Of a stretch of DNA of 35,108 nt, positions 9,809 to 17,653 are shown piece after piece; positions within the stretch are counted from its first letter, which is position 1, and every line of letters begins with the position of its first letter. The translations under genes were made by a program, and so were the position numbers. Origin of the DNA: Verrucomicrobiota bacterium (GTDB lineage: Bacteria > Verrucomicrobiota > Verrucomicrobiia > Opitutales > Opitutaceae); the NCBI GenBank assembly GCA_019136515.1, contig JAGVUB010000108.1:1-35108 (forward strand), in the 5' to 3' direction. Below the pieces are notes generated by a model. That model was not told the DNA's origin, ran no database searches, and saw nothing but the letters and a program-made list of their open reading frames with translations.

Positions 9809-11161
9809 ATGGCTAAGCCCGCCTCGCTCCTGCGGTACTCCGTCCCCCTCGCCAGTCTTGCGCTGCTCTGCGCCAGCCAACCCGCCTTCGCCCAAGCGAA
9901 GGCGACCGAATCCGACACCAAGAAGGAGTCCGAGGAAGCAGTCTTCATCCCGATCGAGTATCGCCCACCGCCATATCAGGTCTCCGTCGGCGTCCGCCTC
10001 GCCGGCAAGGCGAAGGTGAAATTCTCCGGACTCGGCGCAATTCCCAGCAACACTTACCCGGGCAATACCGTTGCCGCGGATGACAGCACCAAGACTTACG
10101 GCCGTGTTTACGATGACGGAGCGGTCTATCCGGACTACACCCGGAGCATCAACGCGGACGGGACCTACACCCGACTCACGCCGGAGGACACCAAGACGAA
10201 CTATTGGGGTTTCACCAGCGCAAATCAGGTGGTCGAGCTGACCGACGGCAGGAAGGCGCTTGAATTCCACACCTATTCGGTGGATTCGACCGGCGCCACC
10301 GAGGACGCCTCGCGGAATGCGTCGATGGCCTGGGACATCGAGATCTCCCGCGAGCTCGGCGCCAACCGGCGGATGAGCTGGGGCCTGCTCCTCGGTGCCA
10401 GCATCAGCGACATCACCTGCAAGAGCGACGCGACCGTCAAAGGCCGGCTCCGCACCCTCACCGACTATTATTCCCTCGAGGGCGTCACGCTCCCTACCTC
10501 CGCAACCACCGGGGCGATCGTGCCGACGTCGTACACCGGACGCACCGAGTACTACCCCTACACGTACAAACTGGCGGACGACGGCGTGAACTACGCCCAA
10601 GACGCAAACGGTGCATACATTCCCGTCTACCAGTACGACCCCGTCACCGGTGAGAAGCTCAAGGCATGGCCGGATGTTCCGCGCATCTCGACCGATCCCA
10701 TCGCCGACGCCCGCACCGATGTCCCCGAGGCGACTCCTTCGCTCGACGTCCTCGGACACTGGGAGGTTCGGGGCGCCTACCTCACCGCCCGCTTCGGTCC
10801 CTACTTCACGTTCCAGCTCGCCCGGCGGCTCGCTCTCCGTGCCAGCGCCGGCATCACCTTCACAGTGATCGGCGCCTCGCTCCGGATCAACGAACGAGTC
10901 TACGTTCCCGCGAAGGCCGCCTACATGGAGCTCAACAACGAGGACTACAACATCGACCCCCGCGTGAGCGGCATTCTCGGCTACTTCGCCTCCTGCGAAC
11001 TCGACGCCTTCCTTACGGATCGCACCGGCGTCTTCTTCGGGGCCTCCCATGAGGGTTTCCAGCGCGACCTCTCCCTGCAGTACGCCGCCTACCAGCAACG
11101 GGCGGATGTGGAGCTCAGCAGCGGTACGGTGCTCCGCACCGGTATCACCACCCGGTTCTAG
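9809..11161 (+). CDS. putative outer-membrane beta-barrel protein, lineage-specific
   Basis: 450 residues. A typical signal peptide (basic start, SLALLCASQ core) has a likely signal peptidase I cut after AFA at residue 28. A short charged linker (ESDTKKESEE) follows. The body then alternates aromatic and polar residues, and the last residue is Phe (GITTRF), the usual outer-membrane insertion signal. The central part (about residues 85-330) is rich in Tyr/Thr/Asp repeats such as DDGAVYPDYTRSINADGTYTRLT. These are probably large loops or an extracellular domain. I do not recognise a named family; it is annotated from topology alone. A promoter candidate lies directly upstream and a strong intrinsic terminator directly downstream, so it is probably a single-gene, well-expressed unit. 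Confidence 0.7.
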   Translation: MAKPASLLRYSVPLASLALLCASQPAFAQAKATESDTKKESEEAVFIPIEYRPPPYQVSVGVRLAGKAKVKFSGLGAIPSNTYPGNTVAADDSTKTYGRVYDDGAVYPDYTRSINADGTYTRLTPEDTKTNYWGFTSANQVVELTDGRKALEFHTYSVDSTGATEDASRNASMAWDIEISRELGANRRMSWGLLLGASISDITCKSDATVKGRLRTLTDYYSLEGVTLPTSATTGAIVPTSYTGRTEYYPYTYKLADDGVNYAQDANGAYIPVYQYDPVTGEKLKAWPDVPRISTDPIADARTDVPEATPSLDVLGHWEVRGAYLTARFGPYFTFQLARRLALRASAGITFTVIGASLRINERVYVPAKAAYMELNNEDYNIDPRVSGILGYFASCELDAFLTDRTGVFFGASHEGFQRDLSLQYAAYQQRADVELSSGTVLRTGITTRF

Positions 11162-11177
11162 CCCGGGCCGCTTTCGC

Positions 11178-11206
11178 GCCCCCGGCCCAAAGCCGGGGGC
11201 TTTTTT
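11178..11206 (+). terminator. intrinsic terminator after the barrel-protein gene
   Basis: A perfect 9-bp GC stem, GCCCCCGGC (11178-11186) with GCCGGGGGC (11192-11200), has loop CCAAA and is followed by six T. It starts 16 nt after the stop codon. The T run serves the plus strand only, so it does not terminate the convergent thrH gene. Confidence 0.93.
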
Positions 11207-11275
11207 GTGTCCGGTTTCAGGCCACGCCGCACCGAATCGCCGGGCTGCTCGCTCCGCGCACAGAGCCCCCGCACC

Positions 11276-11887
11276 TCACGGCACGCTGATCCGCTCGCGA
11301 ATCAGCCCGAGAAAGGTCGCGTAGTCGTGCACCGCCGGCAGCTGCGGGAACTGTCGGATCACGTTCTCCGGCGCATGGAAGAGGAAGCCGTGGTCCGCCT
11401 CGCACAGCATCGAGGTGTCGTTGAACGAGTCGCCGCCCGCGATCACGCGATAGTTGAGCGCCTTCAACGCCTTCACCGACTCCCGCTTCTGGTCGGGCAT
11501 GCGCAACTTGTAGCCCACGATCCGGTCGTTCTCCACCACCAGCCGGTGGCAGAACAACGTCGGCCACCCGAGCTGTTTCAGCAGCGGCTGCGCGAACTGC
11601 TCGAACGTATCGGACAAAATGATCAGCTGCACCTCGGCGCGCAGCGTGTCCAGGAACTCAAGTGCCCCCGGCAGCGGTCGCAACGTGCCGATCACCTCTT
11701 GGATGTGCGACAACGTGATCCCGTGGCGGTCGAGGATCTCCATGCGGTAGTGCATGAGCTTGTCGTAGTCCGGCTCGTCACGCGTGGTGCGACGCAGCTC
11801 GGGGATCCCGGTCTTCTCGGCGACGGCGATCCAGATTTCGGGCGTGAGGACGCCCTCCATGTCGAGGGTGACGATGCTTTGCTTCAC
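11276..11887 (-). CDS. thrH: ThrH-type phosphoserine phosphatase / homoserine phosphotransferase
   Basis: HAD-superfamily enzyme. Pseudomonas ThrH dephosphorylates phosphoserine and can transfer the phosphate to homoserine. The 203-residue length is close to the roughly 205 of ThrH. HAD motif I is VTLDMEGVLTPEIW with nucleophile Asp9. Motif II is ILSDTFEQF, and the loading-loop and Mg sites are VIAGGDSFNDTSML. The ThrH-like DHGFLFHAPENV follows, which ordinary SerB lacks. The start is a GTG at 11887, directly before the conserved KQSIVTLD; no strong Shine-Dalgarno site is seen. It stands alone on the minus strand between the barrel gene and tRNA-Cys. Serine and homoserine supply both feed the sulfur amino acid genes further along, but there is no operon link. 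Confidence 0.88.
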   Translation of the reverse strand: MKQSIVTLDMEGVLTPEIWIAVAEKTGIPELRRTTRDEPDYDKLMHYRMEILDRHGITLSHIQEVIGTLRPLPGALEFLDTLRAEVQLIILSDTFEQFAQPLLKQLGWPTLFCHRLVVENDRIVGYKLRMPDQKRESVKALKALNYRVIAGGDSFNDTSMLCEADHGFLFHAPENVIRQFPQLPAVHDYATFLGLIRERISVP

Positions 11888-12115
11888 TTCGACTCATCAA
11901 ACGGGCCCGCCGCCCCCGCTGGCAAGCCGCGAGGTGCGAAGTGCGTCTTTCCGCCCGCGGCAGAGGCATCGCCGGGCACTGCGAGCCCCTGAGGTTGAAT
12001 GGGCGCCGCGCCCGGCCCACGCGATGCAACGACGGCTGGTCGCGGCGGGCCGATCCGGAAAAAGGTCTTGCGCCGCCGCGGCGTGCCGCAAATCGTGCCG
12101 CCCTTGCTTGAGGTC

Positions 12116-12190
12116 GGCGCGGTAGCCAAGTGGTAAGGCCGAGGTCTGCAAAACCTCTATGCGCCGGTTCGATTCCGGCCCGCGCCTCCA
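12116..12190 (+). tRNA. tRNA-Cys (anticodon GCA)
   Basis: A 75-nt cloverleaf including an encoded CCA end. The acceptor stem GGCGCGG pairs with CCGCGCC. The anticodon stem GAGGT/ACCTC encloses loop CTGCAAA with anticodon GCA. The T arm is GCCGG-TTCGATT-CCGGC. The D arm contains AGCCAAGTGGTAAGGC. A cysteine tRNA fits the sulfur genes nearby only by coincidence as far as can be seen. Confidence 0.97.
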
Positions 12191-12380
12191 AGCCCATACA
12201 CTAACCGGCCGCGAACGAGTCGGCTTTGGGGGACCGTTCGATCTCGGCCCGAGAAGATCCGACCGCGGCGGTTAGGCCAGGGGTGCACACGTCGCAACGC
12301 CCGCGCCCGGTCGCCTCGCGCAGTTGCAAACCCCGCCCGACGACTACGCTGCGCTTCACCGTCGGCAACTCCCTCCACCC

Positions 12381-14012
12381 ATGACCCGCACGCCTTTTGC
12401 CCTCCTCGCCTTCGCCTGCGCCGCCGCCATCCTCCCTGCCGCACTCCCCGCGCCCGATCCCGACAACGGCGGTCTCACGCTCCCGCCCGGCTTCCGCGCC
12501 CTGATCGTGGCCGACGATCTCGTCTCCGGCCGCAACCAACTGCGTTTCCTCGCCGCCGCGCCCAACGGCGACCTCTACGCCAAAACCATCCAGGGCGGCA
12601 TCATCGCCCTGCGCGACGCCGATGGCGACAGTCGGTTCGAGCGCCGCCAGGAATTCGGCGCCGGCGGCGGCACCGGCATCGGTTTCCACGGCGATTGGCT
12701 CTACCACTCCACCAACACCGCCGTCTATCGGTATCCGTATCGCAGTGGCGAACTGGTCCCCTCCGGCGCGCCCGAGCGCATCGTGCGCGACCTGCCCGAG
12801 CAGCGCTCCCACGCCGCCAAGGCCTTCGCCTTCGACGACCAAGGTCGCCTCCTGCTCGAGGTGGGCTCGCCCTACAACGTCTACAGCGAACCCGACCGCC
12901 AGCTCGGCGCCAAAGGCATGGACGCCACCGAGCACCTCCGCCACCACGGCGGTTTCTGGCGCTTCGACGCCGACCGCACCGACCAGACCCAGGCGGACGG
13001 TTTCCATTTCTCCACCGGCCACCGCCACTGCCTCGCGATCGCGTGGCAGCCCGTCGCCCGCGAGTTCTTCATGGTGATGATGGGCCGCGACAACCTCAGC
13101 GTGGTCGCTCCGGATTTCTATGACGCCCTCGACAACGCCGAACGCGTCGCCGAGGAGCTGCACCGCCTTTCCGAAGGCGCCAACCTCGGTTGGCCCTACT
13201 CCTACTGGGACCCGATCAAGCAGGCGCGCATGCTCGCCCCCGAGTTCGGCGGCGACAACCGCCGCCGTGCTGAGCCCGACCGCTACCCCGCGCCGCTCGT
13301 CTCATTCCCGGCCCACTGGGCGCCGTTGCAGATGGCGTTCTACGCCGGCGCGCAGTTCCCCGCGAAATACCGCGGAGGCGCCTTCATCGCCTTCCACGGA
13401 TCGTGGAACCGTGCACCACTTCCACAGGACGGATACAACATCGCCTTCGCCCCGTTCGACGACCGCGGCGCGCCGCTCGGCACCTACGAGATCTTCGCGG
13501 CCAATGCCGGCCCGCACCGCTTCCGGATGGGCGGCGTCGCCGTCGCCCCCGACGGCTCGCTCTTCATCTCCGAGACCGACCGCGGCCGCATCTGGCGCAT
13601 CGTCTATACCGGCGAGCAAACCGCTCCCGCCGCGGCCAACGTCGCCCCGCCACCGGCACCCGCGGCACCCGCGCCGGCGCCCATGCACGCCGAGCACCCG
13701 GGCCGCGCCGTCTACAACCGACTCTGCGCCACCTGCCACATGCCCGATGGATCAGGCTCCGGCCGCCTCAATCCCGGCCTCGCCGCCAACGCCGTGGTGG
13801 CCGGCGACCCGCGGGTCCTCGTCGATGTCATCCTGCGCGGGTCTGCCGCGCTCCCGAAAGACCGGCCAAAATACGCGAACATGATGCCCGGTTTCGCGAT
13901 GCTCGAGGACCAGCAGGTGGCAGACCTCGTATCCTACCTGCGCTCCACCTTCGGCAACCGGGCCACCGCGCTCACCGCTGAACAAGTCGCCGCGATCCGC
14001 GCTCAGCCGTAG
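12381..14012 (+). CDS. sorbosone-dehydrogenase-like (PQQ-type) beta-propeller fused to cytochrome c
   Basis: 543-residue exported redox enzyme. A signal peptide covers about residues 1-22 (FALLAFACAAAILPAA). Residues 30-410 form a glucose/sorbosone dehydrogenase-type propeller, beginning LTLPPGFRALIVADDL and including GGTGIGFHGDWLYHS, EGANLGWPYSYWD, IAFHGSWNR and MGGVAVAPDGSLFISETDRGRIWRI. A Pro/Ala linker (415-435) leads to a class I cytochrome c domain with CATCH at 449-453 and a candidate axial Met at 501-502 (MMPGF). The family oxidises sugars or aldehydes in the periplasm and passes electrons to its own heme. PQQ dependence and substrate are inferred from the family. The ATG at 12381 opens straight into the signal peptide. 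No PQQ synthesis gene is in the window. Confidence 0.85.
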   Translation: MTRTPFALLAFACAAAILPAALPAPDPDNGGLTLPPGFRALIVADDLVSGRNQLRFLAAAPNGDLYAKTIQGGIIALRDADGDSRFERRQEFGAGGGTGIGFHGDWLYHSTNTAVYRYPYRSGELVPSGAPERIVRDLPEQRSHAAKAFAFDDQGRLLLEVGSPYNVYSEPDRQLGAKGMDATEHLRHHGGFWRFDADRTDQTQADGFHFSTGHRHCLAIAWQPVAREFFMVMMGRDNLSVVAPDFYDALDNAERVAEELHRLSEGANLGWPYSYWDPIKQARMLAPEFGGDNRRRAEPDRYPAPLVSFPAHWAPLQMAFYAGAQFPAKYRGGAFIAFHGSWNRAPLPQDGYNIAFAPFDDRGAPLGTYEIFAANAGPHRFRMGGVAVAPDGSLFISETDRGRIWRIVYTGEQTAPAAANVAPPPAPAAPAPAPMHAEHPGRAVYNRLCATCHMPDGSGSGRLNPGLAANAVVAGDPRVLVDVILRGSAALPKDRPKYANMMPGFAMLEDQQVADLVSYLRSTFGNRATALTAEQVAAIRAQP

Positions 14013-14036
14013 CGAGCACCGGCCGGTCCCGATGAG

Positions 14037-14062
14037 AACGGCCACGCGCTTCGCGTGGCGTT
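14037..14062 (+). terminator. hairpin after the propeller-cytochrome gene
   Basis: AACGGCCACGCG and CGCGTGGCGTT can pair across loop CTT with a single bulge, 24 nt after the stop codon. There is no T run, so if it terminates it is not a classical intrinsic site. Confidence 0.35.
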
Positions 14063-14186
14063 CACCGCTTGCCCCACCGGGTACGAAGACCTGCGCCATC
14101 CGAGCTGCGCAACATGATCGCACATCGCGTTGCGCATCACTGAGACCGGGCCGCGCGTACTACATCTGCGCGAGATGTCCCCCGCC

Positions 14187-14253
14187 TTGATACTGCTATA
14201 CAACGATTTACGATTTCGTTCTGCTTTTGTTTATTTCTTCACTCCACTTTAAT
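14187..14253 (+). promoter_or_regulatory. AT-rich promoter island upstream of the YezD-like gene
   Basis: An AT-rich island in otherwise GC-rich DNA holds two candidate promoters. The first is TTGATA (14187-14192), 16 bases, TACGAT (14209-14214). The second is TTGTTT (14227-14232), 15 bases, TTTAAT (14248-14253). The second matches the promoter at 19073-19100 closely, sharing CTTTTGTTT, TTTCTT and TAATCTT in the same order. The rest of the 14013-14346 gap shows the hairpin at 14037-14062 and no riboswitch I can recognise. Confidence 0.45.
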
Positions 14254-14346
14254 CTTGCACATCAACACCATCTTCTCCGGTATTCGGGCATTCTCCCACC
14301 CATCCGCCCGTCAAACACCCTTCCCGCGTCGACAAAACGCCCCGCA

Positions 14347-14535
14347 ATGAGCACGGCCCGCGCCTCCACAACCACCTCCGAAACCGGCCAGACCTCGTCC
14401 GATTGGCTCTCTCTTGTTCGCGAGAAGGTCCAAGGCCTGCGCTTCGGCGTCGTCCAGATCGTGGTTCACGACGCGAAGGTCACCCTCATCGAGCGGACCG
14501 AGAAGACCCGCCTCGCCCACTCCCGCGAAACCTGA
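14347..14535 (+). CDS. YezD-like (DUF2292) small protein
   Basis: 62 residues. After a Ser/Thr-rich N-terminus, residues 20-55 give WLSLVREKVQGLRFG, VVQIVVHDAKV and TLIERTEKTRL. This is the pattern of the YezD/DUF2292 family as I remember it (helix, Gly, two strands, then Ile-Glu-Arg-Thr-Glu-Lys). The molecular function is unknown; members are often encoded beside sulfate or sulfur assimilation genes. That fits its place at the head of this sulfur region, downstream of an AT-rich promoter island. The ATG at 14347 gives the family length; the frame is open further upstream to 14227 but would start inside the promoter. It lies 146 nt before the barrel-protein gene. Confidence 0.72.
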   Translation: MSTARASTTTSETGQTSSDWLSLVREKVQGLRFGVVQIVVHDAKVTLIERTEKTRLAHSRET

Positions 14536-14681
14536 GCAGGCTCGCGGACCCACGCCACCCCGCCTGCTCCCTCGACCCACTTCAGCAAGGCACGCAAGTG
14601 CAGCCTTCCACCGCGCCAGCGGAGAATCCGACCAACCACCAACGACCAGTCAACTGGAGGCCCGCCTACACCAATCCGATC

Positions 14682-16019
14682 ATGTCTTCCGCACTCTCTC
14701 CTCTCCCGTTGTCCACCACTTCGAACCGCCGTCCGGCGCGCCTCCCGCGCCTGCTGGCCCTCGCCGCGACCGTCGGCCTCGCCAGCTCGGCGTTCGCCGC
14801 AAAGCCCGCCGGCCTCACCGAACTCTCGGTCACCGTAAAGGAGACCTACGACTCCAACGTCTACGGCGCCGAGCTCAACCCCACCCTTGCCGGCCTGCCG
14901 GAGATCGCCGAGGTCTCTTCCTGGGTCACCGTCGTCTCCCCGAAGGCCGTCCTCAACCTCCGCCCCTTCCTCGGCCTCGGCGACGACTCCGCCGTCACCG
15001 CCTTCACGCTCGGCTACGCCGCCGACTACGCGTTCTACCACTCCGCCTCCAGCGAGACCAACCAGCGCCACAACTTCTCCCAGCAGCTCAAGACGAAGTC
15101 CGGCGCCGTCACCTTCGCCCTCGACAACACCTTCACCTACGTCGACGGCAAGTCCGCAACGGCCCAATACGGCCCCCTCAACGCCTACGGCACCGCCACT
15201 TCCCGCGAACGCAAGGAGCAGTTCCAGGACCGCGCCAAGCTCCAGCTCCGCTACGACGCCGACGCCTGGTTCGTCCGCGCCGTCGCCCACGTGCTCTACT
15301 ACGATCTCCAGACCCGTTTCCACCAGCCGACCGGATCCCTCACCGGGTATCAGAACTACATCGACCGTCAGGACCTCAACGCCGGCGTCGACGTCGGCGC
15401 CAAGCTCAACAAGGACGTCGCCGTCTGGGCCGGTTACCGCTACGGCGCGCAAGGCCAGGACAACCTCCCCTGGTCGCAAGTCGACAGCGCCAGCAAGTAC
15501 AGCCGCCTCCTCGTCGGCGTCGAAGGCAAGCTCGCCCCGTGGCTGAAGGTCGACCTCCAGGCCGGCCCCGACTTCCGATCCTTCGACAACGCCGCCGCCA
15601 CCCGCGGCATCGCCGAGAAGAACCACACCTGGCTCTACACCGAGGCCTCCGTCACCGCCGAACTCTCCGCCAACGACTCCCTCGTCCTCGCCCACAAGAT
15701 CTGGAACTTCGTCTCCAGCACCGGCGTCTCCTCCTACCGCGACAGCACCTACGGCCTCACCTACCGGCACAAGTTCTCCCCGTCCCTCTCCGGCCACCTC
15801 GGCGTGCGTATTCTCGGATCCGATTACGCTCTGCCCACCGTCCGCAAGGACTGGTTCCACACCTACTCCGCCGGCCTCCGCTACGACTTCGACAAGGCCT
15901 GGGCGCTCACCGTCGACTACGCCCGCAACGAGGCCCGGAACAAACTCGACCACGCCGCCTTTCCCGGCCGCACCTACGCGCAGGACCTCCTGACCTTCGG
16001 CCTCCGCGCCGCCTTCTGA
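14682..16019 (+). CDS. putative outer-membrane beta-barrel protein in the sulfur region
   Basis: 445 residues. The signal peptide core LPRLLALAATVGLASSAFA (about residues 21-39) has a cut after SAFA. The mature protein opens with LTELSVTVKETYDSNVYG, a start I associate with a class of Gram-negative barrel proteins. It continues as regular amphipathic strands (LQLRYDADAWFVRAVAHVLYYD, VWAGYRYGAQ, LSGHLGVRIL, YSAGLRYDF) and ends in Phe (FGLRAAF), the insertion signal. It is probably a channel or receptor. Its place between the YezD-like gene and the transsulfuration pair suggests a role in uptake of organosulfur compounds, but that is inference. The ATG at 14682 was chosen because it opens just before the signal peptide; a GGAGG at 14656-14660 is too far away (21 nt) to serve it normally. 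Confidence 0.72.
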   Translation: MSSALSPLPLSTTSNRRPARLPRLLALAATVGLASSAFAAKPAGLTELSVTVKETYDSNVYGAELNPTLAGLPEIAEVSSWVTVVSPKAVLNLRPFLGLGDDSAVTAFTLGYAADYAFYHSASSETNQRHNFSQQLKTKSGAVTFALDNTFTYVDGKSATAQYGPLNAYGTATSRERKEQFQDRAKLQLRYDADAWFVRAVAHVLYYDLQTRFHQPTGSLTGYQNYIDRQDLNAGVDVGAKLNKDVAVWAGYRYGAQGQDNLPWSQVDSASKYSRLLVGVEGKLAPWLKVDLQAGPDFRSFDNAAATRGIAEKNHTWLYTEASVTAELSANDSLVLAHKIWNFVSSTGVSSYRDSTYGLTYRHKFSPSLSGHLGVRILGSDYALPTVRKDWFHTYSAGLRYDFDKAWALTVDYARNEARNKLDHAAFPGRTYAQDLLTFGLRAAF

Positions 16020-16064
16020 TCCCGCAACAGCTCCGCTGCGTCCCCCACCTCTCGGCGCAGCCAC

Positions 16065-16103
16065 GGCCGGTGTGACGGCTGAGCGGTCTCCGTCACACCG
16101 GCC
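16065..16103 (+). terminator. perfect 14-bp stem-loop between barrel gene and CBS gene
   Basis: GGCCGGTGTGACGG (16065-16078) pairs perfectly with CCGTCACACCGGCC (16090-16103) across an 11-base loop, 45 nt after the stop codon. There is no T run. It may be a terminator, a transcript-end stabiliser or a regulatory hairpin upstream of the CBS gene. The rest of the 266-nt gap shows nothing else I can name. Confidence 0.5.
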
Positions 16104-16285
16104 CACCTCTCCAAACTCCCGCAACCCGGGGCGTGGGCCGTGCCATGCCCACCGCCGTCGCCAACCATCAACTCCACTTCAGCCCGCCACCACGGCCACG
16201 CACCCGCATTCCGCTCTCCGCACCAGCACCACCGCCCCGCTCCGCCGGGTGCCGACCGCCTCCACTCCTCACCGACACCATACCA

Positions 16286-17653
16286 ATGGCTCGCTACTCC
16301 AACATTCTCCAGGCCGTCGGCCGCACGCCGCTCGTCCGCCTCGAACGCCTCGGCGCCGGCCTCGCCTCGCCCCTCTACGCCAAGGTCGAGTCCCTCAACC
16401 CGGGCGGCAGCGTCAAGGACCGCGTCGGTCTCCTCATGATCGAGGAGGCCGAGAAGGCCGGCCTGCTCAAGCCCGGCGGCACCATCATCGAGGCGACCGC
16501 CGGCAACACCGGAGTCGGCCTCGCCCTCGCCGCCGCTGTGAAGGGCTACCGCCTCATCGTCGTCCTGCCCGACAAGATGAGCGGCGAGAAGATCGCCCTC
16601 CTGCGCGCCTACGGCGCCGAGGTCGTCATCACCGCCACCAACGTCGCGCCCGACTCGCCCGAGAGCTACAACGGCGTCGCCGACCGGCTCGCCCGCGAGA
16701 TCCCCGGCGCGTTCCGCCCCGACCAGTTCACCAACCCGAACAATCCGCTCGCCCACTACCGCTCCACCGGACCCGAGATCTGGGAGGACACCGAGGGCCG
16801 CGTCGGCGTGCTCGTCGCGGGCATGGGCACCGGCGGCACGATCTCCGGCACCGCCCGCTACCTGAAGGAGCGGAACCCGAACATCGTCGTCGTCGGCGCC
16901 GATCCCGAAGGCTCCATCCTCTCCGGCGACTCGCCGCGCTCCTACAAGGTCGAGGGCATCGGCGAGGACTTCATCCCGAAGACGTTCAACCGCCAGCTCG
17001 TCGACGAGATGGTGCGCGTGAGCGACAAGGACTCCTTCAATACCGCGCGCCGCCTCGCCCGCGAGGAGGGCATCCTCGCCGGCGGCTCCGCCGGCACCGC
17101 GCTGGCCGCCGCGCTCAAGTTCGCCCAGCGCCTCGCCGAGCCGCGCGAGATCGTCGTCGTCCTCCCCGACACCGGCCGCAACTACCTCAGCAAGCTCTAC
17201 TCCGACGAGTGGATGCAGCAGAACGGTTTCTGGCAGGAGCGCGCAGCCCGGCCCATCCCGCTCGGCCGCGTCCTCGCCGAGAAGTCGTCGCTACCGCAGC
17301 TCATCGCCGTGCGCCCGCAGGACCGGTTGCGCTCCGCCATCCAGCTCTTCCAGGAGCACAACATCTCGCAGCTCCCCGTCGTCGAGGACCAGCGCGTCGT
17401 CGGCAGCCTCAACGAGGCCACGCTCATGAAGGCGCTGCACGACGGCGTCGACCTCCAGAACCAGGAGATCCGCGCCGTCATGGGAAAACCGCTGCCGTCC
17501 CTCGACGAGTCCACCGACCTCGCCGAGGCCTACCGCATCCTCCTCGGCGGCTCGCCCGCCCTCGTCGTCACCCGCGCCGGCCGCCCGCTCGGCCTCGTTA
17601 GCCGCTTCGACCTCATCACCACCTTCAGCCACCGCGACTCCTATGAAATTTGA
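16286..17653 (+). CDS. cystathionine beta-synthase with C-terminal CBS pair
   Basis: PLP enzyme condensing homocysteine with serine (or O-acetylserine) to cystathionine, first step of reverse transsulfuration. 455 residues. The fold-type II core includes NILQAVGRTPLVRLERL, the PLP lysine Lys44 in NPGGSVKDR, EATAGNTGVGLA (about 68-79) and GMGTGGTISGTARYLKE. From about residue 335 a pair of CBS modules follows (QLFQEHNISQLPVVEDQRVVGSLNE and AYRILLGGSPALVVTRAGRPLGLVS). These are regulatory and absent from plain CysK. ATAGNTG in place of TSGNTG recalls MccA-type enzymes. The ATG at 16286 matches the family start. The stop overlaps the next gene by 11 bases, showing translational coupling to its pathway partner. 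Confidence 0.9.
   Translation: MARYSNILQAVGRTPLVRLERLGAGLASPLYAKVESLNPGGSVKDRVGLLMIEEAEKAGLLKPGGTIIEATAGNTGVGLALAAAVKGYRLIVVLPDKMSGEKIALLRAYGAEVVITATNVAPDSPESYNGVADRLAREIPGAFRPDQFTNPNNPLAHYRSTGPEIWEDTEGRVGVLVAGMGTGGTISGTARYLKERNPNIVVVGADPEGSILSGDSPRSYKVEGIGEDFIPKTFNRQLVDEMVRVSDKDSFNTARRLAREEGILAGGSAGTALAAALKFAQRLAEPREIVVVLPDTGRNYLSKLYSDEWMQQNGFWQERAARPIPLGRVLAEKSSLPQLIAVRPQDRLRSAIQLFQEHNISQLPVVEDQRVVGSLNEATLMKALHDGVDLQNQEIRAVMGKPLPSLDESTDLAEAYRILLGGSPALVVTRAGRPLGLVSRFDLITTFSHRDSYEI

Noticed and set aside
12191-12380. Terminator or promoter after tRNA-Cys, with CGAACG and CGTTCG as inverted repeat
   Set aside because: The six-base arms are 17 bases apart with no tail; probably chance in GC-rich DNA.
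14013-14346. SAM riboswitch or other known leader upstream of the YezD-like gene
   Set aside because: I searched by eye for the conserved core of SAM-I type and related elements and saw none; only a hairpin and promoter-like boxes are present.
16286-17653. Plain cysteine synthase (CysK)
   Set aside because: The C-terminal CBS module pair and the coupling to a gamma-lyase gene favour cystathionine beta-synthase.
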